DNA of 64,000 bases from Ricinus communis (Eukaryota; Streptophyta; Magnoliopsida; Malpighiales; Euphorbiaceae): NCBI RefSeq assembly GCF_019578655.1, contig NC_063265.1, positions 6,110,501 to 6,174,500 on the forward strand, in the 5' to 3' direction. The translations under genes were made by a program, and so were the position numbers. Below, piece after piece: positions 25,099-35,830 of the stretch (its first letter is position 1; every line of letters begins with the position of its first letter). The notes beneath the pieces are model-generated. The model saw nothing but the letters and a program-made list of their open reading frames with translations. It ran no database searches and was not told where the DNA came from.

Positions 25099-28000
25099 AC
25101 TCTCTTTTGTATTAAAAATAGAATTGAAATAAAATATTTTTCTTTACCCTAGTTTGTAGTAGTACGCTTGTGCTTATTTAATTTTAAATATGTCTTAATT
25201 TTTTTTGAAAAAATAACAATACATGCTTCAAATCGTTAATGGTTTTCAATATATGTCCCAACAATTGTCAACAATTTCTTTGTATCCGATCTTTGTAAGA
25301 TCGGTGTCACTAAAAAGCTAGCAAAGAGACGAAATTTATAGTGTTGTTGGATGGTCTAAAGCTCCTTAAATTTGGTTGAAACCAAATAAAGTTTAGAACT
25401 TTTTTACATATAAAGAATTATGTCAATTTTTTTTTTTTTACAATTCCATGCTAATAAAATTACTAATATTTCCATGAAATGCCAAGTTTAGATAAAGTAG
25501 TCATCTACATATGAGTCGATAAAATAACCTTGTTTTAAATTCCACGTGTTATCAGAATTGATAATTTTAGAGTCGGCATAACTGACAATTTTAATGATAT
25601 GAATAAGTTGGATTGAATGATTTTTTTTAAAAAATATTTTAAATTATAAAAGTAAAAAAATAAAATTAATTGTAATAATAAAACAAAGAAAATATGACAT
25701 TTGAATGTTAATTATTTAAGTTGAAGAAGTACATATTTTTCTTTAGAAAGAAAAACAAGAACAAAGTTGAAGGTGGAGATGAGTAATAAAAGTGGATAGG
25801 AATTGGAAAGTTCAAATGAGGGTAAGGTAAGGTAGGCACATGATGTTGGTAGGGTGACGGTGAAACCTGAAAAAATACATTATTAACAACTTGTAGTGGA
25901 GTACACCCAAGAAGACTTAAAAGCAGGCAGCTACTAAACGTGACACCATTTTTAATGGACACACCACCATCACCACCCACGTTTTTTTCGAGCTCTATTT
26001 ATCACCAACCAAAATATCTTTTTCCTTTTTTTTCCTTTCCCGAGAACATCAATAATAATACTACTAATAATAATGCACTTATTTTTAAGCAACTGAAGGA
26101 TTGTTTTTCGAATATTGAAATTAGGAATATCGGTCTAACGAATATTTTTGAATATCAAATTTGATTAAATTCTAATAAAATAGATTTAAATAAAAATAAA
26201 TAGATTTGAAATTTGATTGTATTATTTGGGTCGAGTTCGGATTGAAATTCAATTTGAATCTATAAATGTTTATCATCCTAACTCAATTATATTAAGTATT
26301 ATATTTTTATTATTTAGCACATTAAATCTTATTAGATTTATACTTGAATTGTATTAATAAAAATATTTAGATACGATTAGTTTATATTTTATATTTTTTA
26401 CATTAATTTTTGTTAATATATTTTAAAATTTAATTATTGTAAACAGGTTCAGTGAATAGATAGGAAACTCGCTATTCATTTAAATATCAATAAATACATT
26501 TAATATAATTATTTAATTTAAAAGGATTTTAATAAAGTTCAAATAGTATGTCAATATTTCTATCCATATTTGGAATAGGTTCGGATAACAAAGACAATTC
26601 ATTAAACAAGTTTATGACGGAGTCATATATGTATTTTTTTATCAAATTCATATTCGAATATCTTTAAATAAGTAATACATTATTCATATACTATTTATAT
26701 TTATTACCGAATGAAGATACTATTTAAAAATACAACATTGTTGAATGTCGAACTTTTTATTAATTTAATTACTTTAATTTTTGTCTTTCTTTTTGTAGTT
26801 GATTGATAGGGAAGCTTAAACTGCTGATCATCTTGTTAAATAAAGATGCTTAATTATTGTTAATGCATCATCATAATGTTATGCATATTTAATTAAATCA
26901 AAAAAGTTGTAAGCACAGATTTGCTACCATCAATCCCTTACAATAAAATCCAATCTTTTGAGTGTATTATTGTCTCTGTCTAGATCCCACATTTTCTTCT
27001 CTTTCTTTTTTGTTTTTTGTTTTTTTGTGGTGCAAAATTAGTCTACCTTGGTGCATGGTCAGTTCTCTCTATTTGAAAAACCAAACAAGGCCGTACCACT
27101 ACTTTATGCTTATCCAAAGAAAGGGACAGGTTTTATTTATTTTTATTTTTTTCTTTTCTTGAAAGCGAAGGGGCAGGTTTCACAGTTTTTCTCTAATCAA
27201 ATTTTTTATCTTATATTTAATTATATCTTAAATATAAAATAAAATATACTTTTAAGCTCTTAAATTTTTCAATTATATATTATTTAATTTATATTTTATT
27301 TTATTAAATTTATATATATTTGTATTTAGCTAAAAAATTAAATATCATTAATTAAAATTAAAATAAAAATATAATGACTCAACAAAATAAATATAAAGTG
27401 AATTAAAAAGTTTAAAAAAATTTCAATTTAAATAAAATAATAATAATACAAGAGTTCAGTAGAACAAAATAAAAATATAAATTGAAATATTAAAAAACTT
27501 AATAACGTGTTTTACCTTAAAAAGAATATAATATGTACTAGTAAAAGAAGTACCTATTGTTACTAGATAATTTATTCGATTAAATTATAGAATTTGATCT
27601 TGTTAGCGTCATGAATTAGTATGATTTAATTACATTTTTATCCATGAGTAAATTTAAAATTGTGTTCATATGTCTCAAGTATACGGTTGATGCAGAGAGT
27701 TAAAAAGTAAAACTACATAAAATTCATCTACGACCATTTTTTATGATTGTGGTTAAATTAAATTATTAGATATTATGCTAAGGTGGTTTCTACTATTATC
27801 TTGTTTGAATATTTTTGTCTTGGCTTTATTAACTCACTAAATCTTATCTCGTACAATTTTAAATTTAAAAATAACTGCCCGACTATGTATTAAGTTTTAT
27901 CATTTAGAAAAAAAAAATAATATTATAAAAATATTATTATTTTTATAAAATTTAATAGTTTATAAAAATTAATAAATTTATAAAAGATATTAATTTTTTC

Positions 28001-28528
28001 ATAAATATGAAATATATTTTAATCTTTTTAAAAATAGAAATCTTTTTTTATAGTTTTTCATAAATTAAATTAAATTTTTTATAAACTCTAAGTAACACTA
28101 TCTATATTACTTTAGCAATTTCTTGTTCTAGTTGGTAACATGCAATTAAATTTTTTTAATTTTATAAGATTAATTATTTAAACAAAATATCTATGGAATT
28201 ACCTTTTTAGTAAAAGCATGGGAGCAATAATTGTAGAGTTTTAGTTGACAACTAGTTGTTACGTAATTTACATTATGTTCAGGGTCGTAAAAGAATATAC
28301 AATATAAAAAAGTGTAATCAATGAGTTAGTTTTGAATGAGTAAAATTAAGGTCCCCAGAAATTAATTCTTACAGACAGACAAATAGACTAGTAAATCAAC
28401 AGTAGCCACAAAATACGATTCTCAAGTCATGTCCAATATTACAAAGTTATAAATATTTTAAGAACTCAATTGAAAAGACAATTGTATAATTGTTTCTTAT
28501 AAGAGTAATCATAGTCGTGCACTTCGGA
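23455..28528. other. Intergenic DNA after the dioxygenase gene
   Basis: The first roughly 150 bp probably hold the 3' untranslated region; AATAAG at about 23,559 is a candidate polyadenylation signal. The remainder is A/T-rich with short chance frames (for example 23,890-24,078, 25,708-25,980 and 26,962-27,242), none with a domain. A cluster of ACACCACCATCACCACCCACG-type C-rich sequence near 25,960 is unexplained. Confidence 0.5.
25063..25096. repeat. (AT)n microsatellite
   Basis: An uninterrupted AT dinucleotide run of about 34 bp in intergenic DNA. Confidence 0.95.
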
Positions 28529-28913
28529 TGGACTAATAGTTTAAAAGATTCAGATTTTTTTGAAAAATTATAAATTTAGTTATGATTTAGCTAATTGAGC
28601 TATAATTTTGATCAATTTGAGTTGTTATTCAAAATTAAGCAACGTGGTAACGTAGACGCTATTTAAAAAATGAGAATTTAAAATAATACACTTTGTATAA
28701 ATAATGTGGTATTAAGACCCATTAATTTAAATTTCGCATTTCTTAATCGATGTTCATGTCATTGCACACATTGCTCAATTTTGAAAAAAAAAAAACTCAA
28801 TGGCGCTAAAATTGCACTCAACTGGTTAAATCACGACTAAATTGATAATTTTTAAAAAATTTATCAAAATAATATACTTTTGCAAAAATTTAAATTTTTT
28901 AGACTATTAAGCC
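28529..28913. mobile_element. TIR/MITE-like element with long inverted arms
   Basis: The left arm from GGACTAATAGTTTAAAAGAT and the reverse complement of the right arm from GGCTTAATAGTCTAAAAAAT pair over about 130 bp, with small gaps. Mirrored landmarks are AAATTTAGTTATGATTTAGC / CAATTTAGTCGTGATTTAAC and TCAAAATTAAGCAACGTG / TCAAAATTGAGCAATGTG. The size is about 385 bp and it is non-coding. No target duplication is clear, so the superfamily is open. Confidence 0.6.
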
Positions 28914-29347
28914 GTCACAAATTTATTCTAGCAATAGTTGTACTTGAGTTAAATTTTAAATTTAAGTCTTTTTTCTCTTTGCTTGAAAATAAAAAATATA
29001 AATTCGAATAAAAAAATATAACGATACTTAAATTATTTATATAACATATACATATTCGCTTATAAAAGTATAAAGGAAGAAACTAGAGGAGCAAAATTAT
29101 ATTTGTCATCCAATCCAAATAAATTATTGCAATGACAAAAGAGTTTGGATTGAACGACCAGTGAGCCTGAAGCTTTTCTTGAAAGGGGTTAATAAAAAAA
29201 AAATGTTTGTAAATGTCATATTATTTTAATTTTTTTAATCTTATGAATATTAAAAAATTTTAAATTAATATTTTGAAAATTTATCAGCCGAAGATGCATT
29301 TTATTTATCTATGAGACATATTTACTAATAATATTAGCATTATTTCT
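28914..29347. other. AT-rich spacer, nothing recognised
   Basis: Short spacer between the MITE-like element and the solo LTR. No frame, repeat boundary or regulatory motif stands out. Confidence 0.6.
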
Positions 29348-29352
29348 TTATT
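29348..29352. repeat. Target-site duplication TTATT, left copy
   Basis: TTATT precedes the TG of the solo LTR and is repeated exactly at 32,326-32,330. Confidence 0.88.
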
Positions 29353-31540
29353 TGTAATAGCCCGAATTTTTATATATTTAATAATGAATTTTTATTTAAG
29401 TTAATTTTAGCTTTATTTTTATTTGGTTTAATTGGAATGATTTAAATACAAATTTTGAATGTTCATGTTAGATAAATAAATGAGTTATTTTCCATATCCA
29501 ATTAGTTTGATTTTTAAGGAGTTAATTAAGTAAACTATTTGAGAAATGATTATATTTTGGTTATTCAAATTTTCCCAAATGCATATTTATATAAGTAAAA
29601 TTATATATTAAAAAATTATGGTAGAATTGTAAAGGATGTTTATAAAAGAATTTTGGAAAAAATTGGTATTATAATTGATTAGTAGTATTAAATTTTAAGT
29701 TGGAAATTGATTATTTAATTTAATTGTGTGTTAGGACTAAATTGAAAATTTATTTTGGAATAAGGATTGAAAGTATAATGTTATTTTTATGGGGTTTTAA
29801 TGGAAATTTGTGAGCTTGGTATTTTTGTAAATAAATATGTCGGCTAGGGGTATTTGTGTAATTGTGTATTTTCAATCATTCTAATTTGGCCTAAATTAAA
29901 TAGTTAGGGGCTTAATTGAAAGGCTGAAAAGGAAAGTTTAGGGGTTAAATTGGAATTATGCAGGATGAAATTGTAAGTAATTAAGGAAGTTGAGGGACCA
30001 AATTGTAATAAGGAAAAGTTTGGGGGCCTAATGTCGATATTGAAAGGAATGGGATCGGGGAGAGAGAAAGTAGATCGGGAGAGAGAGAGAGAGGGTGATG
30101 GCCGAAGAAGAAGAAGAGGAAGGCGGCATGCGTCGTGTGCGCGGCGGCCGCTGAAAGGCGGCGGCTCGAGCGTGTGAGAATGCAGCGTCTGGCAATGGAA
30201 TCATGCGTAGGAGCGCGGCCGAGGCCGTTCGCCGCTTCCGGTGGTGTTGGCGTACGAGTCGAGTGGCGATCGCTCTCCTGCAAGGGCTCTCTCGCGCATG
30301 GCGACGCTGGGGTGGCCGGAGTTGCAAGATCCGGCAAAGTGAAATTTAGAGTGGCAGCCGGCATTTTTCAGCTTTTCCGGCGAGCTCCGGCGGAGGATGG
30401 ACGATTAGAGGACGTATCCCGACTCTCCTCAGCTCAAGCTTCGCGATGGCACTGGTTTTATGGCGATCGGGCTTCGTTTGCAAAGCGACGGCCGAGATCG
30501 TCCGTAAATCTCTCCGGATGATCGGGTGTCAGATTGGAAAATCGAAAGCGAGGATCATCGTCAGCGCGTCGTTTTGAGTCTGATGGTGAGTTCGGATCGT
30601 CAATCGGACTCCGGCGGCTGGAGGCGAGTCGACCGAGCGACCGAGCGTCTCGGTAATTTTCTCTGGCCGTTGATCTTGGAAATCCTTTGATTTTAAATTT
30701 GTGTCTATTGGGTTATATTGAGTATTTGATGATATTTGTGAGTCATAAATAATTGTCTGTCAGTTTGCATGCCTCGTATTTTGTGCTGTGTGGCAGAGTC
30801 GGGAAATAGTAAAGTTTGGGGACCCGACTCCCGTTGTTTAAATTGTTGGATATTTGGAGTGTTTTTCTGGCAGGTCCTGGACCCGTTTTTACGGGAGGTA
30901 ATGTTCGTGTTGTAGGGGAGGTTCTGCCGGATTTTCGGTAGAATTCTCCCGAGTCGAAATTCTTAGACAGTCAGTCCTAGGAGTCTAGACCTAGGATTAA
31001 TGATCGATTGTTTGAGCGTTTTGATAAATTGTTTTCCATGACTAGATTGTCCATTTGTTCGGCTCGCTCCAACTGAGGCACCGGAGCAGAGCTAGGAGAT
31101 CGCCCAATTCTGTGAGTTAAAGTCATTTAATCATTGCACTATTGCTAAGTTTGATTTTAATATGCTATTTTGGAAGTTTATGCTTAATTTGGTTATTAGT
31201 ATCGCAATGTAAATAATTTTACTGAATTATTAATTAATGAAGATAATATAAGTATTATTATAGTAATGTTATAATAATACCAAATATAATCAGTTTTCCA
31301 CATGAGTTGCCTGATGTCTTACTCTTAATTGTTAATTGTTATTTTGATATGGTTGAATGATATTTATTATATGTGATGATTTCGATTTGGGGATGTGGCT
31401 TTCGTAGAACATGCCGCCTGATGGGTTACATCAGGACCGCGTGCGCACCGGTAATGATCATGGACATGTAATCAGATTTTTATGGGTTTGCCCTGATCGA
31501 GCATGGCTCTCTGGGCTGATTTGAGTAAATTGCCGGAGGT

Positions 31541-31641
31541 AAGGTCCCTGGTCGAGCATTGCTCTCGGGGCGCCGACTTATTTGGATACTTAAGTGACCA
31601 TACTGGAAGTAAGGTCCCTGGTCGAGCATTGCTCTCGGGGC
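31541..31641. repeat. Two exact 31-bp repeats, 70-bp spacing, in the solo LTR
   Basis: The block that begins AAGGTCCCTGGTCGAGCATT occurs at 31,541-31,571 and 31,611-31,641 without a mismatch. A diverged third copy (CCTGATCGAGCATGGCTCT) is at about 31,492. Internal repeats of this kind are common in long plant LTRs and may bear regulatory sites. Confidence 0.85.
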
Positions 31642-31766
31642 CTTGATCTTATTGGATTAAGAGAGCCAAAATGGTCATTTTAGAATTTGGGGTTAGGGTT
31701 CTACTGAGCCACTCGTCCCGTAAAAGTAAAAATATATTTTTATTTATTCATTTATTTATTTATTAT

Positions 31767-31940
31767 AGTATGATTATAATATGGAATGTATTTACGTGCA
31801 TGGTTGATATATTGATTCGAATGATTAATATTTTCTGTGAAGAAAGTAATAGGGTATGATTATAGTATGATTGGTATTTATGTGCATGGTTTGATATACT
31901 GATTTGAATAATCTATATTTTTTGAGAAGAATGCAATAGT
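31767..31940. repeat. Diverged tandem duplication of about 87 bp in the solo LTR
   Basis: Two units start at about 31,767 and 31,853. Both read TATGATTATA, then GTATTTA-GTGCATGGT, a GATAT-TGATT-GAAT word and a TTTT-TG-GAAGAA word, and end in CAATAG/TAATAG. Substitutions and small gaps separate them. Confidence 0.75.
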
Positions 31941-32325
31941 CCCCAGATTATTTGATTTTAACTCACTCGAGGGCTGATTCGTGATCTAGTCCTCTCGCGA
32001 CTCTTATTCAGTAACCCGACTCCTTCATCATCGGGTGATGTATTTGATTTGGTATGTAAATTGGTAAATCTTAGATTCTCCGCAGTAGTAATTAGTAGAT
32101 GTATCAATTGTAAATTTTATGAGTTTCGGGTTTCGCCTAATTTTTCTGGCAGACCGAAGTATTTATGTAGAATGTAGCTATTAAGATAATTTGTGGCTTT
32201 AATAATATAAATTTGAGATGAGATTTGTTTAAGTCAGTGAGTGTCAGGCTTACTACGGGTTTCGGTGGCCTTAAGCCTACCCATTCCCTAGTGCCGGTCA
32301 CGGGCCCACGGGTGGGATCGTGACA

Positions 32326-32330
32326 TTATT
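32326..32330. repeat. Target-site duplication TTATT, right copy
   Basis: An exact match to 29,348-29,352, placed directly after the terminal CA of the solo LTR. Confidence 0.88.
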
Positions 32331-33091
32331 GATGTTGAATTGGGTTGATATTGAATTTATAATTGAAAATATCATACTTGAAAAGAGTTATTGAATAAAA
32401 AAGACTTCATATGTATATGATGTTTTGTTATTTTATTATATATTTATAGTACAAATAAATGTAAATTTAGCGTCAGCTTCTGCTGATTTTAAATTTTTGT
32501 CTTGTTAAAAAATTTTAAATGATAAATTTTATGTACTAATAATAGAGGTTATATATATAAATATAAATTTTAAATTAAAAAGATAATTAATCCATTCCTA
32601 TATTGATAATTAAACATGTAAACAATAATAATATTAATAATTTTAAGAAATATAATTATTAATTAATTATCAACTACTATCAATAGCGACTAACTATTAA
32701 TATAAATTATTCAAAAGTCTCTCAAATCTGCTATAATAATTTCTTTTACATTATCATTTAATTCTAATTAGATTCATTCTACTTACTATTTTCACTGTCG
32801 GTTTCATATTATTAATAAATATTAGTTATTTTTAAGAAAAAATAATATTATTTCTATAATTTATTAGAAAATCTTTTACTATTTTAGGATGGCTTAGTTG
32901 TAAATAGTAATTTATCTGAAATGGAATTATTATTTTTATAATTGAGGTCAAGTATGTGCTACCTAATATATCAAACACGAACCATAAGCTTGTTCCGTAT
33001 AAATTGCAATTCTCACATTGCTCTCACGAATGATCCATGCTTGTCTCCTTCTACTAGGGAAGGATGATATTGATTATCCTCGTCCGCCTCC
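32331..33091. other. AT-rich spacer, nothing firm
   Basis: About 32,640-32,720 has TATCAACTACTATCAATAGC-type words that resemble decayed hAT MITE ends, without definable boundaries. A slightly GC-richer patch at 33,000-33,090 leads into the LTR-like repeat. Confidence 0.5.
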
Positions 33092-34478
33092 TGATAGGTT
33101 CATATTATGTATATGTATTTAGAATATTTTAGTACTTTAATAATATGTTTTATATATATAATATATTGAAATATATATTTTTATCTCATTTAAGTTTAAT
33201 TATTTATTTTCAGGTAATATTAGCCAAGAAAGAAAAATATAGAGCTAAATACTTAAAAAGAAACTTAATTGGACATGTTTGTGTTAAGACCCAAAATTAA
33301 GACACGTGGACCTGCTATTTACTATGCTGACTAAAAATTACAAAGCCCAATGGGGGCATTTTAGTCATTTTATTTAATTATTAGGATTTATATTAAGAAT
33401 TATTTATGAGATAGTATTTAGTGGAGATAAGGATACTTATAATCTAATTTATTAGATAGACTTGTATTGTGTATACATATCTAGGGAGAGTTATCTTGGT
33501 GGAAACTATTTTTTGTATATTCTACAAACCTAGTTCTAAAATGGTAGAAGAGTTTTCTCTTATCTACTCTCTGCAACTGTCCACCATTATTTTCTCTACA
33601 GTTCTTCTATAAACATTTAGTTTTTAGTTTTCATTGTTCTTTTAAAATTTAATAGCTTTTGAAGGAGTGGAGAGTGAGGACCAATCATTTTCTTACTTGA
33701 AGTATTATTAATTTAAAGGGAGCTTTTACTTTTGTATTATTTTTAGGTCTTTCTATTTAATTACAATGACCATTGAATTAAATATGTTAGGCTAGTTTTC
33801 ACAATTGTTTAGTTTAGACCTTTTACTTTTCTTTAAACGTTGTTATTTATTTATTTAATGAGTGATTTCTTTACTTTCATACCTTTATTTGTTTCAGATA
33901 TTATTGTTAGTTAACCATCATACTAATTTAACAATAATAATTTTCATGAAAATATTTAGGTTGAATGTATTAGATACACTATCTTTGTTTCAATCTATGT
34001 TGGTAGAAAAAAATTTAGTTGCATCATTAGTTTGAATGACTAAGGAAAAAGGTATATTACCATCTCATTCATTAGATCTAGGCTTAAAATAAAATAAGGG
34101 AATTACTAAGTAATTGACTAGACTAAATACTGTATTTAGTATATAATTCTTATACACCATATCATTGCATATTTACTTTATAGTTCATTATACTTTACTT
34201 ATGAATATTATTCTATTTTCTCAAAACAATTGGTTTAGAGTGTTAAAATTTACTTTTAGTGTTTTGTGTTGATAATTAGTCTTTAATAAGTGGCCTTATA
34301 GTTTCTTGAGAGATTGACCTTGAGGTGAATTTTTCTTTTTACTATAAGAACAGTTCGTGCACTTACGAGTACTAATTTAGACACATCACCTCGCTCAAGC
34401 CCTTTTATCTCAATTAAGAGATTCTATAATAGTAGGTTGAGTTATACAAATTTAGTATAACAATCGATAAATATTTCA
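33092..34478 (+). mobile_element. LTR-like dispersed repeat, copy 2
   Basis: It starts TGATAGGTTCATATTATGTA and ends near ATAAATATTTCA, aligning with copy 1 (8,275-9,625). It keeps an ACACGTGGACC word and a better-preserved end, GTGCACTTACGAGTACTA (about 34,357-34,374). Compared with copy 1 it has roughly 90 extra bases near the end (about 34,375-34,460) and lacks the palindrome. The sequence just after both copies is also alike (AACTT), as expected if both were 5' LTRs with residual internal DNA or if the repeat extends slightly further. There is no coding frame and no convincing target duplication. Confidence 0.5.
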
Positions 34479-34553
34479 ACTTAATAAACATTTAAGTTCC
34501 AATCCTCAATATAAATGCATATATATTTTTATAGAATATATAATTTATTAAAG

Positions 34554-35375
34554 AATAAAGTTCAATTTAGACGTCAAACTTTACTGCCACGTTTAACTTA
34601 GCAACTTCTTACTTTTATGACTAAGTCTCTAAACTTTTCAAATAGGTTCAATTTATCTCTTTTTTAGGGATTTAGTTGGACACATCATAACAAGAGTATA
34701 AAAAGGGATTAAACTGAGCCTGACTGCAAAATTGAAGGGTCAAATCGAACTCAAGGCATAAGTTGATGGGTCAAATTGAATTTTATTATATTATTAATTA
34801 AAAATAATAAGTATGAATTTACCACTACTACCAACACTTTTTTAAATAAAAAATCACTAGCATTGTCAGTAGAAAAATAAAAGTATGAATGAGATTTTAC
34901 AATCTGGCACCACTATCTCACTTGTTTATATCAATCTTCATATACTTTCACCCATCAATTAAACAAAATAATATATATAAAATCACAATCAGCACTCACA
35001 AATATATTAACCCATCACTACATGGAAATAAATGCAATCTAAGAAACCAAAGTCATTACAAGCATCAGCGCCAAAACCACACTACCGTCAACTTTTTTAA
35101 TTACCCAACCAACTAATTAAAAATCTAAAATATAAATTTAATGTATAAATTCAATCATAAAATTAAATCAATTATAATCTAATTATATTTTAAAAGGATA
35201 AATCGAGATCGAATAAAAAATTGAATGGTCAAATTAAATCAGTGTGAGTGGCTAAATCGAATTATATATTAGGTGAAAACTCAGTCTTTTAAAAAGAGCT
35301 AATTGAATTTATTTAAAAAAATTTAAAAATTAAATTGGACATAAAATAAAAGGCAAAATTGAAGTTTATTCACTT
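34554..35375. mobile_element. Non-coding TIR element (MITE-like), about 0.8 kb
   Basis: The left end (GAATAAAGTTCAATTTAGAC) and the reverse complement of the right end (GAATAAACTTCAATTTTGCC) are inverted repeats. Further inside, CTAAACTTTTCAAATAGG / TAAATTTTTTTAAATAAA followed by TTCAATTTATCTCTTTTT / TTCAATTAGCTCTTTTTA keep the pairing to about 110 bp. A 75-codon frame at 34,889-35,116 is low-complexity. No target duplication was identified. Confidence 0.5.
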
Positions 35376-35439
35376 GTTAATATCATAGTTGTTCTGAATT
35401 AATAGTTAATAATTTTTAAAATATAATATTATTTGGGAG

Positions 35440-35830
35440 ATTCTAATACAAGAGGTGCAAGTTACTTCAATGATTTCTACCTATAATTGGCTGTATGGTC
35501 CCATCAGTCAAAATATTATTTTAATTAAATATGTGGCGCAAATGGGCAGCTTAGGAGAAAGTTGCAAGTAATGTACTGTAAGTGATCCATTTTAGGGGCA
35601 AGTCCCAGTACCCCCATGATTGACTCATCAACAACTTTTACTGCGCCTAATAGGACGGCTTGCGCCATCAGTCGCCTATATTACCACGTTTACTTCGTAA
35701 CCGGTCACTATCTTCCAGCCAGAGAAAGGCAGTAAGGGTCTGCCTGCCGGGGCCGACTTCACTCCATAAGGGCTCATATCCTCAACTCAACCGATCATGA
35801 ATCCACCCTAACATTTCCTGAAACTGTATA
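35440..35830. other. Unexplained GC-richer island
   Basis: Roughly 390 bp with much higher GC than the surroundings, including TGCCTGCCGGGGCC, a GCN4/AP-1-like TGACTCATCA (about 35,621-35,630) and GCGCC words. There is no frame of useful length on either strand, no tRNA cloverleaf and no miRNA I recognise. It could be captured gene-derived DNA, a decayed promoter or part of an unrecognised repeat. Confidence 0.4.

Larger units (their letters stand above)
29353..32325 (+). mobile_element. Solo LTR of a long-LTR (chromovirus-like) Ty3/gypsy element
   Basis: A 2,973-bp non-coding unit begins TGTAATAGCCCGAATTTTT and ends GGGTGGGATCGTGACA, with an exact TTATT duplication on both sides. TGTAA-GCCCG starts and GGGTCGTGACA-type ends with LTRs of about 3 kb are typical of the Tekay/Del chromovirus lineage, so that lineage is inferred. 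No internal region, primer site or second LTR is present, so unequal recombination between two LTRs most likely removed the body. The interior changes sharply in composition: A/T-rich at first, then a GC-rich block at about 30,040-30,660 with GA repeats, then tandem repeats. Frames in the GC-rich block on both strands are compositional artefacts. Orientation was taken from the canonical TG...CA reading and the terminal word order. Confidence 0.9.

Noticed and set aside
30028..30521. Overlapping frames of 99-128 codons on both strands as possible genes
   Set aside because: They lie wholly within the solo LTR, in a GC-rich block with few stop codons by composition. They overlap on opposite strands and encode Arg/Ala/Pro/Ser-rich sequence with no domain.
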